A stretch of 64,000 nt of DNA, from contig NC_016132.3 in the NCBI RefSeq assembly GCF_000005505.3, positions 58,728,914 through 58,792,913 on the forward strand, in the 5' to 3' direction. Origin of the DNA: Brachypodium distachyon (Eukaryota; Streptophyta; Magnoliopsida; Poales; Poaceae). Both the position numbers and the translations under genes were made by a program. Under the pieces are notes generated by a model. The model saw only the letters and a program-made list of their open reading frames with translations, ran no database searches and was not told the DNA's origin. Below, in pieces: positions 9,233-20,883 of this stretch (the first letter of the stretch is position 1; each line of letters begins with the position of its first letter).

Positions 9233-12200
9233 GGCTTCTGGTGGCCTCCTCTAGCTCCGCCGGCGGCGGGTTGTTGGCGGCGAGATGGGGGATCGCTGGT
9301 GGACTGGGTCGTGGAAAAGAGAGAGACGGATCGTATTGTAATTTGTACAGTACAGCCGTCGTTTTACTTCAGAGGCCGACGGGTTCCTCCTGGTTTCCGC
9401 CTTCGCTGGATGTTTACGTATTCCAGGGTCTCCGTTTTACTTGAACTCCTTTTTTATCTTCTCTTTTTTACTCTTTTTTTCTCTTCTCAGTATAACACAT
9501 CCCTGCCTATCTATTCCACTGTGTGTGTTTTAACAGAAATCCATATCCTAGTTAAGAATAAATCTATTCTCTACCATGCATAAAAAAGACTCAGCAAGCG
9601 AAAACCGACAGCTCTCGAGATGCGGGAGGAGGGAGGTTTCGATTTTAACCGAATATATTGCTTTAAATAGAAAGTGTTTACAACACGGGGAAAGGTGGTC
9701 AATAATTAGGGCAAGAGATCACGATACATTATTAACTTCCCACATTGGTGAAGACTTTTGTGTTCTAGCAAACAAATACGTCATAGTATGATCATCAATA
9801 TGGAAGGCCATATTACGGCGGGAAGACCACGCGGAATGGAGAACATCCATAACAGCTGAGAGGACGAAGTAGGCGGTGTGATCCAATGGGGATGCCGGAG
9901 CCGTGGGGCAAAAGGATAGTATGGGAAGAGGTGACCACAGTCTTCGGCATGCGACAACCATGGATCTCAAAGAACATTAGGCAAGTAGCGTCGCTCCTCT
10001 CGGTATTAATCCTATTCCGAAAGAGACCACGCAAAAATGCGCATCTTATTAGGAATATATATCTTTTTTCTAGTAAATTAGAAAACGAAGCAATTAATAT
10101 ATAGAAGCAACGATGGATTAAGTATTTTAAAAATAAATAAAATAAGATCCCGTGTGTGCAGCAGTGGTCAGATGGGATCCCAGCCAGCTCCACAAGCACA
10201 AACTTGTTGGATCAGATCATCATCTTGATCATTTCGCTTTAATTTTTGTTTTGTGTGGTTGTCCTTATCACTCCCAGCTACCGTTGATCTTCTTTATCAG
10301 CAGCTGCAACACACGAATGCACTATAGTCATCTGCTGTTTAGTTCCAGATTCCAATACTTTAATTAGCTAAAGGTTAACAAATTAATTAACTATGCCAAT
10401 AAAACAAAAAAAAACTAGTGCTTTTATGGATGCTGGTTATTTCTTTTATTCTTTTGCTGAAAAAAGGGTTTCAGCATTCATGGTATGCATGATCCTGGTG
10501 AACAAATTGAGAGGCAGCTGAAATGCTGTCAATCCTCACTACTTACACTCCAATGGTAATATATACACCACTGTAAATCTATCAGAAGTATAAGTATCCG
10601 TATAACAGAATATGCCAGCTGGGATCGTAGAATCTTGGGGGCAGCTGGTGTGGGGCCCACATGGCAGCGCCTCCAGGGAAAATTACATGGTAGGCAACAT
10701 GCATAGGGATAGTGTCATCTAATCCACAGACAAATCCTTATCTCAGCAACAGGGATGGCTAGCTAGCCTACTCTGCTCTGCTCCATCCATCCATCCATCT
10801 CCTGATCTCATCAGCCATCATAATCCATGGAAAACACATCCCCATCTCTATCATCTTATCCCTGGCCAATTTCGAAATAATCATTCAAATTTTATTCATG
10901 GACCGACATTACCTTCGATAGACAATGACATGCCACTATATCATTCCATCGAGGATTCGAGGATATACTTTGACCAATTTAGGACATGAGATTTCCATTC
11001 GGCATATAGGCGTATAAATAGGCCCATTTAACAGACTAATTCCCCTACATGTATGTATGTAATTCTTACATACCAGTGTATGTATAGGTCCATTAAACTA
11101 GATCAATGAGCTATACTTTAATTATTTCCCAGTATCCTTTGACGGCTTGGCACTGATATGCAGACATGTATATTCAATTGCAAACAAAGTGAGATGTGAT
11201 GCTCAACAAGTTGACCCATCGAAAGAAAAAAAAATAGCTGACCACAAGAACACACATTCTATACTATTATTTGTTTTGAGAAAGAATTGCTATTATTATA
11301 GAGATTCCTTGCTTGGAAAGCGATGTGCTACCCTTCACAGAGACATTGTGTACGTACAAATCAAAGGAAGTAGTACAAGAAACTTGTTGCTGATAACGGA
11401 AAGCAAAAAAAAAAAAGTGTAGAAAGGAAAAACACAGCAGATCTGGATTTTGTGATTGGGTACTAACAACACTTTTTGTTGTTGTTAAAACCAAAGCCTG
11501 TGCTTGCCATTTGTTTATTCCATCCAGCTTTGTTATCGCTAAGTGCTATTTTGACACCTAATGCTGCAAAATGATGGTGCTGGATCTTCTTATGCGCACA
11601 GCTTGTGTTAGTCTGATACAAAATTAGCAGTGCCTGTCTGCTTGTGGAGTAGTATGATCCTTTAATTAGTTAATAGTATAGTTCTGGCAAATCTTGGGTA
11701 CAGACCAATGACGACATCTGGGATGATATCCAATTAATCAACAAAGTGTTTTTGTCTCATGTAGTTTGTGTAAGCCAAGCCAGACTTTCCACGGGCAATC
11801 AAGAAAATTCTCACCTAATCTTTTTCTCCTCACATAATTACTTAAGAAAATTCATAAATATTATATGTATGCACACACCAGGAAGAAAAGAGCATGCATG
11901 TGGTTTGATTTACTAAATATATGATTTCATAAACAAAATGACATTCCAAGCTGCCCTTCAACAATGAGTGCACCTAACTATACCCACCAGCAATTCTGAT
12001 TAAGTTACCCCTAGCAAGCTAAACGCACCAGCTAATCTACCCTGCTGCTGGCCTAATACTGCAATTGTCTTGTTATTTTATTAGTATGGACTTATAGCCC
12101 CCACATGACACCATTGCATATGGGACACATCAGATCTCATCTGATTGAGCTTAGACCCAAGCAATAGTTTAAAGAGGAAAGGAATTAATAATAAAAACGG

Positions 12201-12925
12201 TATCACCAGTTGTAGATCTAGATCATGCCAACACCATACAGAGCAGTGGTAGATCTACTTCAAGTGAAGAGATAATTCAACCGGTGAAATCTAATTAATA
12301 TACGCATCTCCAAGATAAAAACTATGTAGAGATTTTTTATTACAATTTCCATTAGAATACTTGTATATTTTCGTAAGATGCAGCGATGAATATCCGACGT
12401 GAGTTCAAACTTACTTCCCAAATTGCAAAATATTCTATGCCCATAACCCCCTATCCCGCTAATATTTTTAGTCACTGTTAATTTTTATTTATGAAGTGGT
12501 TAAAAATGACCGGATTACCATCATCCACCCACGTGTCATCTCTTCCGCCACCATCGCCATCGATTTTCGCCATCTTTTCGCTTCTCTCGCTTTAACCTCT
12601 TCGCCTCGCCTCCATATACTCCCTTCTTCTCGCTTCAGCTCTGCGCCACACTCCATTACCCATTTTGTGTCAGTAGTCGATCACCGTTTTCGTTCTTATC
12701 GGTTGTATTTTCCTCCTTTCCCTCTTGGTTCCTTTCCTCACATCTTCTTCTTTCTCTCGCCGCACCATAAGACCATCCTCCGAACATTCGCTACATTTCT
12801 CAAAAGAGAAAAATAAAAAAAACAGTAGGTAAACCGGGCCGGACCGGTCAGTAAAAAGTAAAAACCCATTTCTGCTCGGCCGGCTCAAGAAAAAGAAAAA
12901 CAGAGGAGAGAAAAAAATGGAGTGG
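9233..12925. other. Gene-poor intergenic region (3.7 kb)
   Basis: I see no supported gene. The first 200 bases upstream of 9232 are the RAB5IF-like promoter. A 9.6-10.2 kb stretch has modest open frames on the minus strand without a recognisable family and may be a decayed element or gene. A clean TATAAATA at 11012-11019 has no obvious transcript start or coding exon downstream. The remainder is AT-rich with homopolymers. Confidence 0.5.
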
Positions 12926-12931
12926 GTGTGG

Positions 12932-12938
12932 TATAAAG
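12932..12938 (+). promoter_or_regulatory. TATA box of the RTBP1-type gene
   Basis: TATAAAG is followed about 30 bases later by a purine-rich leader (GAGGGGAGATAGAGAGAGAAG). It is the last TATA-like site before the long 5' leader of the telomere-binding protein gene. Confidence 0.5.
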
Positions 12939-12959
12939 AAGACACGAGAGGATGCTGAG

Positions 12960-14421
12960 GGTTTAAGCGAGGGGAGATAGAGAGAGAAGAAGGAGAAAGA
13001 GGAGTTGGTTCCGAGGGGTTTTTCTTCTTCCGTCCGCCGATCCAGGAGGAAACTGCAAGGGTATGGCATATGGCAACAACGGGAGAGAGAGATCAAAGGG
13101 GGGCGAGAAAGAAAATTCGAGATTTTTATTTCTTTTCGCCAATCTTCATCACGAGTTCTTCTTGGATCCTCTTGTTTGTTTGTTTGGTTGGGTTCTTGGT
13201 GGTCTGCTTGATCTGGTGGCTGTCCCTGAATTCCACACGAATCGAGCGGTTTTCCCTGGATTCCGCCGGTTGCCGCTGGGGAGTTGCGGTTTTGCTTCCC
13301 GATTTGGAATTGGAGCCGCGAGTCTCCCGTCTCTTGGGGTTGTTCGATTTCCGTGGGGTTTAGGGGATTGTGGCCGGAATTGTTTCCTCCGTCTAGATAT
13401 GTGGTCTCCGGATGCTATCCGGATCAAGAGGTTTGTTGGCGCGGCGTCTCCCTTATTTGGGTTCTTGATTCGTTTTGAGGAGATCTGTGTGGCAGTTTCG
13501 GCAAGAACCGATCGAATTATGCCCCAAGAGTTTATTTTTGGGGGCAATTCATTGGTTATGTTTAACGGAGCTTCTTAATTGCATCAGATTTATTCAAGCC
13601 TGTGCTTATATGAACACAAAACTTGCCATTTCAGTCTTCTCTGAGTTGAATTCTGTAATTATTCTCAGATGTTGGCTGGCTGTCTCTTCAGTTCGATTGG
13701 TGCCAGTGTTGTTCCATCGATTTGCATCTTTCAGCAAAAGATTGCTGCCGCTCTCCTCAATCGGTGGTGTGGCTTTCCTTATTTGATGTTGTTGGGATTT
13801 GGGTTTCCTGATTGAGAATTGGCTTTACTACGATTCATTCAGTCATGTGTTATCTGCTTTGGATCTGCAAACTTGCCTTGTTGATTCCCGTGCAACTGTC
13901 CTCTGTCTTCTTCACCAGAGAATTTTAATGCATCCTTTTGTTTCTTGCAGTTGAATAAAATCTGTACCTCTTTTCTTTAATTTGTTTACAGAAACCGATG
14001 AAAAGGATTCCTGCGCAGGTGCTCAATCTTGGATGACTCGTTTCAGATGCTCTTTGGAGGTGATCTCACTCTCCTATAAATCTTCACCGTTTCTTGCTAT
14101 GGCAAGTTCTACTGCATCAAACCATCCGGCTTCAGGTTGCTCTGGCATATACATATGCACTGTGTAATTTTAGTAAATATAATCCATGTTATCAAATGTT
14201 ATGGTTTTGTTGGGATCGACCTAAAGATGAGCTCTTTCTCTGTTTGACCGAGTGTCTTTGTTCTAGCTGTGGCAGAGCAGTTCCAGCTTTGCTCTTTGAG
14301 CAATCAGTAATTGTGAATGTTCACTAAATTCGAGTTAATTTGTTGCAGATAAAGATTATCTATGTGGTATTTGTGTCCATTTGTTGCCAGTGAAAGTCCC
14401 TCTCTTAAGTGAGATCAAGAA
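12960..14421 (+). other. Long 5' leader of the RTBP1-type gene, probably with introns
   Basis: There are 1.46 kb between the TATA box and the start codon. Candidate leader exons are about 12960-13058, 13992-14059 (acceptor TTTACAG, donor GAG|GTGATC) and from about 14350 (acceptor TTGTTGCAG) to the start codon. A 12-codon upstream ORF (13998-14036) lies in the middle leader exon. Open frames in 13063-13578 are probably intronic. Exon choice is inference. Confidence 0.5.
13998..14036 (+). promoter_or_regulatory. Upstream ORF (12 codons) in the RTBP1-type leader
   Basis: ATG at 13998 opens a 12-residue frame closed by TGA at 14034. It lies in a stretch bounded by good acceptor and donor sites, so it would be in the mature 5' UTR if that leader exon is used. 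It could lower translation of the main frame. Confidence 0.35.
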
Positions 14422-17400
14422 ATGGTGGTGCGAAAGAGGTTGGATTATGGATCCCGTGGCCACCAAGTTCCCACTATGCCACGTGTTCCAAGCTCAGCTC
14501 GGGTACACATTTGATCCTGTGTCTATCATGAACCACAATTTGCATATTGGATCTGTATTGACAATAAATGGTAATTCAGGGGAAACGCTCAACAAGGAGA
14601 AAGAAAGATGAGATGTGTGCGTTTGATTTGCTTGCGACCGTTGCAGGAACACTGTTAGCAGGTCAGGAGAATTCATCTAATGTTCCTAGCACCAATACAG
14701 CGGCTGCAAACTATGCCAAGAAGAGGAAATCGGTTAAAGCTGAACAGTGTGATGAAGTTCTGCCGCTCAAAAGTGTAGCTGTGGAGAATTGTATAGTGGG
14801 TTCTGGTGGTGTCTGTGCCTCTCCTAGGCAAGCTAACATCTGCTTGGCAGAAAACTCGTCGACAAGAAATGAAACTAACTCAGTATTAGAGTTACTAACT
14901 GTGAAACCAAGTATGTTGGTTAACGACTCGTTGTTTACTTGTACAAAATCATGTGACCGTGGTCATCCTGGATCTACACGGTCAATGGAGGCTAACCAAG
15001 TGCAGGTGCAGCAACCTATGGCTGGTGACACCACAACTCTATACAGTTTGGTTAGCTCTGTGGATCTGGATGGCAGACCTCCTGCTTTGGTTAGCTCTGA
15101 CAGTAGCTCAGGAATGCCTGACCACAATACCTCCCCCTTATGCCATGCTGAAGTGCAGCATGCTGCATATAGAGATGATGACGAAAATTCTTCCGGGTGC
15201 ACTCATTCATGCACCGCAGGAAACAAGAGTTACATGCCACATTATACAGGCGATAATAAGATAAGAAAATTGTTCGCATCGAAGTTAAGAAAGGCAGCTC
15301 GTAGTAAGATGTGTGGAGAGATGTCTAATAAAGGTATGCCAAATTCCTCAAGTTGAAATTTTAGTTTATCAACAGGCATCATATTTCCTTAAAGAGAAGC
15401 ATATTTATTTTACTCCTCTCTACATTGTGGCACTAACCTGTTTTTTTCTTTTTCATTCAACTAGGTAGCAAGCTAAACTTCTGTGAAAAGAAGATATCCA
15501 CCACACGCCAAAAGGTGCAAAGAGCAATATTCAAGAGGAAAAAGCTAGTGCGGCGTCATTTTACACCATCTTCTCCTAAAGGGATTGTAACCGAAGGTAT
15601 GTTGTGTTGCCATTTCACCAATGACACAATTATTACATTTCTCAGTATGCTGCCTTCTGTACACCATTTGATAGCCTCAATCCTTATTTTGGTATACTTC
15701 CTAAAAGAAAATGCCGCTTGCCATTTCAGCCAGCGGGACACCATTTTCTGTGGAAGGTCAAAATCCATTATGTGGATCTGAGGACTACCATGGTATTCTT
15801 GGATATATAGATTTGTAAGTCGTACTTCATGAACATGATAGCTTATCATATTCTCCTTTGCACTTTTCAGTCAAGTTAAGAATCAAGTCATTCACCATCC
15901 CGGAACTGTTTGTTGAGATCCCTGAAAAAGCAACAGTTGGTTCATTGAAGGTAATGAATATATGGGCATCTAGAAAATATTGGTTGCAAAGTCGCATTTA
16001 TACATTGTTATTGATGAAATCTGCAACAGTTATTTATTAAACTAGTATTTCTCTACAATATACATATTGTGTACATAGTTAAGGAATGCAGAAAGTACTT
16101 GCTGTTATTTTTGGAGCTGAACAGTCATTGTTAGATTTCTAAACTTAAGCAACTGAACAAAGTTATTACACAATGAAATTTGTCTTCTCACGATAGTTTC
16201 ATTTTTCCCCAGTCATATGCATTTTCTATGTGGAACTTCTTGCATGACATTGATTTCTTCTGCAGATAAATATTACCTTCTTACAAGTGTTTCCCAGTAA
16301 TATTCTTCATTTTCCCTACAGAGAACTGTAATGGATGTTGTTACTAGTATAATTGAAGGTGGCCTCCGGGTCGGTGTTCTTCTTGAAGGAAAGAATATTC
16401 AAGATGACAGCAAGACACTTCGTCAGGCTAGAATTTGCCATGGTCAAAATCTAGATAACATAGACTTTACATTGGAATGTGAAGCTGGGCAAAACTCTTC
16501 CCCTGGGGTCATGATACCAGAGGAAATGAATATTCTTGGAGCAGATGCCGCAGAACCATTAGCCAGGTAAGTCATTTCTTATGCTTAGGAGTAATGGTTA
16601 GAATTTTTTGTCAAGATGCATCCGATAGGCCTTGTATATACCATGGAGCGCAATCAAATCTGAAGATCATCTGATGTTTTTAGGATTTCATGATCTGCAG
16701 GATAAAGTGTGAAGAGCCATTTTCTGAAACTAAGGTCGTTGGTAACAATCAGCAGCATATGCACACTTCTTTAAACTGCGTCCGGAGCGATCCTGGTTCT
16801 GTTCATTCTCTTGTCGAATTGACTGCGCAAGAAACATCAGCATGCTCACAAGCCATTGTCCCTGCTGTCTCTCCAAACTCAGAGGCTCTAGCCATTGTGC
16901 CCCTTTGTAAGTCGAAGCGGCCTGGTATTGCACAAAGGCGCATAAGGAGGCCATTCTCTTTGCCTGAGGTGGAGGCGCTAGTGGACGCTGTCGAACAGCT
17001 TGGGACAGGAAGGTGTGTGCCCAAATGTTTTCTCCCTATCAGCACAAAGTCATTGCAGCAAAACCTGTTCTCTTGTTGACCTCTTGGTCTGTTTGTTCAG
17101 GTGGAGAGATGTTAAAATGCTCGCCTTTGACAATTCTGATCATAGGACCTATGTTGACCTTAAGGTAATTCAGTAACCACAACCCTGCTTTCCTTACATA
17201 CTTTGTTTCGCGCCACTGCTCAAAAATCTACGGAGGGAGCTTGGTGCACATGCTTCAAGCTCCAGTCATCACCGTCACTACTCACAGCATCACTTGATCC
17301 TCAACGCTGCTGCATTGCATTACTCATTGCCTACCGTTACCTACTTCTTCATTTCTTTCTTCTGACATAGTTTGTATTAATTGGAATTTTTTACATCCTG

Positions 17401-17601
17401 TCCTAATTCTGAAATATTCTATGGATGAACCAGGACAAGTGGAAGACCCTGGTGCACACTGCAAGCATAGCCCCGCAACAGAGGCGAGGCGAGCCTGTTC
17501 CGCAGGATCTGCTCGACCGGGTGCTGGCGGCGCAGGCCTACTGGTCCCAGCATCAGCTCTCAGCCAAAGCTTCAGGACCGGGCTCCTCCAGCTGCTGCTG
17601 A
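14422..17601 (+). CDS. RTBP1: Telomere repeat-binding protein, RTBP1/TRFL type (632 aa, 9 exons)
   Basis: Nuclear protein that binds double-stranded plant telomere repeats (TTTAGGG) through a single C-terminal Myb domain. Exons: 14422-14502, 14580-15333, 15465-15596, 15730-15792, 15871-15950, 16322-16566, 16701-17012, 17101-17164, 17434-17601; total 1899 bases. The N-terminus MVVRKRLDYGS and the segment CAFDLLATVAG match plant telomere-binding proteins. A ubiquitin-like domain spans about residues 344-450 (VKLRIKSF to FTLE). The Myb/telobox domain runs from RRPFSL (about 534) with VDLKDKW at 574-580, followed by the plant-specific extension QRRGEPVP that completes the fourth helix. Total length is very close to rice RTBP1 as I remember it. 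The protein ends in Ser-Ser-Cys-Cys. It is intact with no unusual splice sites. Confidence 0.95.
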
Positions 17602-18227
17602 AATCTCTGCCTTGCCTAGAAAGGAACACTGATCCTTCTGTAAAAAAAAGATGTCCAAAGGAGTTCGACTAATTTATGTATTATTCCAAACTCACAGATA
17701 ATTTGTTTTCCTTCTCTTTGGTTGATGGTCAAGCCAGGTGCTCTCTTCCTCTGTGGATTAATAAGAGAAAGTACCTAGTCTGGCAGCCCCTTTGTAAATG
17801 GTTTTATAAACGATTTGCATACTTCTGATTCATCAGATGCTCATAAAAAAACTCTTCTACATTCCAATTTTTGCACATTCCCCCATTGATGAATATACAG
17901 CCCTTGACTGGAGATTGCATTTCCTTTTTGATCCTGTGTCTTGTATGATCATTGGCGTCCAATTTTCACGACGAATCGTCGTAGCCATCTATCAAGTCTA
18001 TTCTATGAAGACTTGAAGATGTACTCTTCACAAAGTTTGCACATAATTTGAGTTATCAGAAATCAAATTGAAGTTATTGCAGTAACTAGCACCATCATCT
18101 CTTTTGTAGCTTAAGCCTTAAGCTGCAGGAAGCTGTTTTGGGGTAATTTCAGAAAGCTCTAGAGCCGAGGGAAATAACCAAGGCAGATGTATATATAGAA
18201 AGCTAACAGCAGTTTCAGTCTTTCAGA
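17602..18227. other. Spacer between RTBP1-type and PPR genes
   Basis: This holds the RTBP1 3' UTR and the PPR promoter. TATATATA at 18188-18195, 33 bases before the PPR start codon, is a possible TATA box but would leave a very short leader. Nothing else was seen. Confidence 0.45.
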
Positions 18228-20696
18228 ATGAGTCTCGCGGCTTCCGTCCAAACCCACGGCGGCCTAGCGCAGCTCCTGCTCTCATGCCTCGCCGGCGACC
18301 GCCTCCACCGCCTGCTGCCGTTGGCCCACGCCCGCGCCGTCGTCACCGGCGCTCTCCCAGACCTCTTCCTCGCCAACCTCCTCCTCCGCGCCTACTCCAA
18401 GCTCGGCAGAGTCCGCGACGCCCGCCGCCTGTTCGACCGAATGCCCCACAAGAACCTCGTCTCCTGGGGCTCCGCAATCTCCATGCACGCGCAGCACGGG
18501 TGCGAGGAAGACGCGGTGGCACTCTTCGCGGCCTTCCAGAGAGCCTCCGGCGGTGAGGCGCCCAACGAGTTCTTGCTCGCTAGCGCCCTGAGGGCCTGTG
18601 CACAGTCGAGGGCGGTTTCGTTCGGCCAGCAGGTGCATGGCGTTGCTGTGAGGATTGGTCTGGATGGGAATGTCTATGTTGGGACTGCGTTGATCAACTT
18701 GTATGCGAAGGTTGGCTGCATTGATGCGGCCATGTTGGTCTTTGATGCGCTCCCGGTGAAGAACCCGGTTACTTGGACTGCGGTGATCACGGGCTACTCT
18801 CAGATCGGGCAGGGTGGAGTTGCATTGGAGTTGTTTGGGAAGATGGGGCTTGACGGTGTAAGGCCTGACAGGTTTGTGCTCGCAAGTGCTGTTAGCGCTT
18901 GCTCTGCACTGGGCTTTCTAGAAGGTGGCAGGCAAACACATGGTTATGCATATCGAATTGCAGTGGAAACGGATGCGTCTGTGATCAATGCGCTGATCGA
19001 TCTGTATTGCAAGTGCTCCAGGCTCTCATTGGCCCGCAAGCTGTTTGATTGCATGGAGAACCGTAATCTTGTGTCTTGGACAACAATGATCGCTGGATAT
19101 ATGCAGAATTCGTGCGATGCTGAAGCCATGGCCATGTTCTGGCAGCTGAGCCAGGAAGGGTGGCAGCCTGATGTTTTTGCTTGCGCAAGTATATTGAACT
19201 CGTGTGGCTCTTTGGCAGCGATATGGCAAGGAAGGCAGGTACATGCTCATGCCATAAAGGCTAATCTAGAGTCTGATGAGTATGTCAAGAATTCTCTCAT
19301 TGACATGTATGCTAAATGTGAGCATTTAACTGAAGCAAGAGCAGTGTTTGAAGCCTTGGCAGAAGATGATGCAATTTCTTACAATGCAATGATTGAAGGA
19401 TATTCAAGGCTAGGTGATCTTGCAGGAGCAATTGATGTATTCAGTAAAATGAGATATTGCTCTCTAAAGCCAAGTCCACTGACATTTGTTTCACTCCTTG
19501 GGGTGTCGTCGTCTCAGTCAGCCATTGAACTGAGCAAGCAGATTCATGGTCTCATTGTCAAATCAGGAACTTCATTGGACCTATATGCAGGGAGTTCTCT
19601 AATCGATGTCTATTCGAAGTTTTCCCTTGTGGAGGATGCCAAAGCTGTATTCAATCTGATGCACAACAGGGACATGGTAATATGGAATGCCATGATTTTT
19701 GGTCTTGCACAGAATGAGCAAGGGGAAGAGGCTGTAAAGCTCTTCAATCAGCTTCAAGTCTCTGGATTAGCACCTAATGAGTTCACATTTGTTGCACTAG
19801 TGACTGTGGCAAGTACCCTGGTAAGCATGTTTCATGGTCAGCAGTTCCATGCCCAGATCATCAAAGCAGGTGCTGACAGTGACCACCATGTTTCAAATGC
19901 TCTCATAGACATGTATGCAAAGTGCGGCTTCATCAAAGAAGGGCGGCTGTTGTTTGAGTCAACGTTGGGAAAGGATGTCATTTGTTGGAACTCCATGATT
20001 TCGACTTATGCTCAGCATGGTCAAGCTGAGGAAGCTCTTTATGTTTTCAGGATGATGGGAGGGACTGGAGTCGAACCGAACTATGTGACTTTTGTTGGCG
20101 TGTTGTCAGCATGTGCTCATGCAGGCCTCGTGGATGAAGGTTTACGCCATTTTGACTTCATGAAAACAAAATATGCTATCGAACCAGGCACCGAGCACTA
20201 TGCTTCTGTGGTCAATCTTTTTGGTCGTTCAGGGAAACTGCATGCTGCCAAGGAGTTTATTGAAAGGATGCCAATTGAACCAGCTGCAGCTGTTTGGAGG
20301 AGTTTGCTGAGTGCCTGCCATCTGTTTGGTAATGTTGAAATCGGGAGGTATGCCACTGAAATGGCGCTCTTGGCGGATCCTGCAGACAGTGGCCCCTCTG
20401 TTCTAATGTCAAATATTTATGCCTCTAGAGGACTGTGGTCTGATGCGCAGAAGCTGAGGCAGGGGATGGATTGTGCTGGGGTAGTGAAGGAACCAGGATA
20501 TAGCTGGATTGAGGTGATGAAGGAGGTTCATACGTTCATTGCACGGGGACGAGAGCACCCGGAGGCAGATGTGATATATTCTCTACTGGATGAGCTGACA
20601 AGTATACTTAAAAATGGTGGATATCTTCCTGATACCTCTGAACTTACTTTGCTTGATGAATGGCTGATGATGATAACCCATGGTGATTGTCACTGA
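18228..20696 (+). CDS. PLS-class pentatricopeptide repeat protein, E subgroup (822 aa, intronless)
   Basis: Organellar RNA-binding protein of the PPR-PLS family, whose E-type members usually specify C-to-U editing sites in plastids or mitochondria. A single 2469-base open frame is typical of this family. P, L and S repeats follow each other from about residue 50 to 690, recognisable by recurring ALIDLY.KC, MI.GY, and A..VF motifs. The C-terminus carries an E domain (VWRSLLSACHLFGN, then SNIYASRG) and an E+-like segment (EPGYSWIEV, VHTFIARGREHPE), but no DYW deaminase: the protein stops about 25 residues after GYLPDTSE. It would therefore need a DYW partner in trans. It resembles the Arabidopsis At4g39530 group from memory. 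The start is the first ATG and gives an Ala/Leu/Arg-rich presequence. GC content falls sharply from 5' to 3'. It converges on ankyrin unit A with 187 bases between stop codons. Confidence 0.95.
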   Translation: MSLAASVQTHGGLAQLLLSCLAGDRLHRLLPLAHARAVVTGALPDLFLANLLLRAYSKLGRVRDARRLFDRMPHKNLVSWGSAISMHAQHGCEEDAVALFAAFQRASGGEAPNEFLLASALRACAQSRAVSFGQQVHGVAVRIGLDGNVYVGTALINLYAKVGCIDAAMLVFDALPVKNPVTWTAVITGYSQIGQGGVALELFGKMGLDGVRPDRFVLASAVSACSALGFLEGGRQTHGYAYRIAVETDASVINALIDLYCKCSRLSLARKLFDCMENRNLVSWTTMIAGYMQNSCDAEAMAMFWQLSQEGWQPDVFACASILNSCGSLAAIWQGRQVHAHAIKANLESDEYVKNSLIDMYAKCEHLTEARAVFEALAEDDAISYNAMIEGYSRLGDLAGAIDVFSKMRYCSLKPSPLTFVSLLGVSSSQSAIELSKQIHGLIVKSGTSLDLYAGSSLIDVYSKFSLVEDAKAVFNLMHNRDMVIWNAMIFGLAQNEQGEEAVKLFNQLQVSGLAPNEFTFVALVTVASTLVSMFHGQQFHAQIIKAGADSDHHVSNALIDMYAKCGFIKEGRLLFESTLGKDVICWNSMISTYAQHGQAEEALYVFRMMGGTGVEPNYVTFVGVLSACAHAGLVDEGLRHFDFMKTKYAIEPGTEHYASVVNLFGRSGKLHAAKEFIERMPIEPAAAVWRSLLSACHLFGNVEIGRYATEMALLADPADSGPSVLMSNIYASRGLWSDAQKLRQGMDCAGVVKEPGYSWIEVMKEVHTFIARGREHPEADVIYSLLDELTSILKNGGYLPDTSELTLLDEWLMMITHGDCH

Positions 20697-20883
20697 AGAT
20701 GGCATGGATCATCTCCAGAGATATGGAAGAAGCACTTCATCAGGTTGAAACGGAATACAAGAATTAAGAGTACAATATTTCATCTGATGAATTGCGCTAC
20801 CATGCGGGCATCCAAACAATGTTCAATACAGGTAAACTGAAAAATACTATCGGAAAGCAGGACAGTAAGACAAATCGATGAGG

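Noticed and set aside
8888..9583. Long plus-strand open frame, Arg-rich (231 codons)
   Set aside because: It is antisense to exons 1-2 of the RAB5IF-like gene, with composition of a GC-rich shadow frame (Arg/Gly/Pro), and no family resemblance.
13063..13578. 171-codon frame in the RTBP1 leader, starting MAYGNNGRE
   Set aside because: It lies between the TATA box and the real start, probably in a leader intron. Composition is ordinary intron-like and no homology is recognised.
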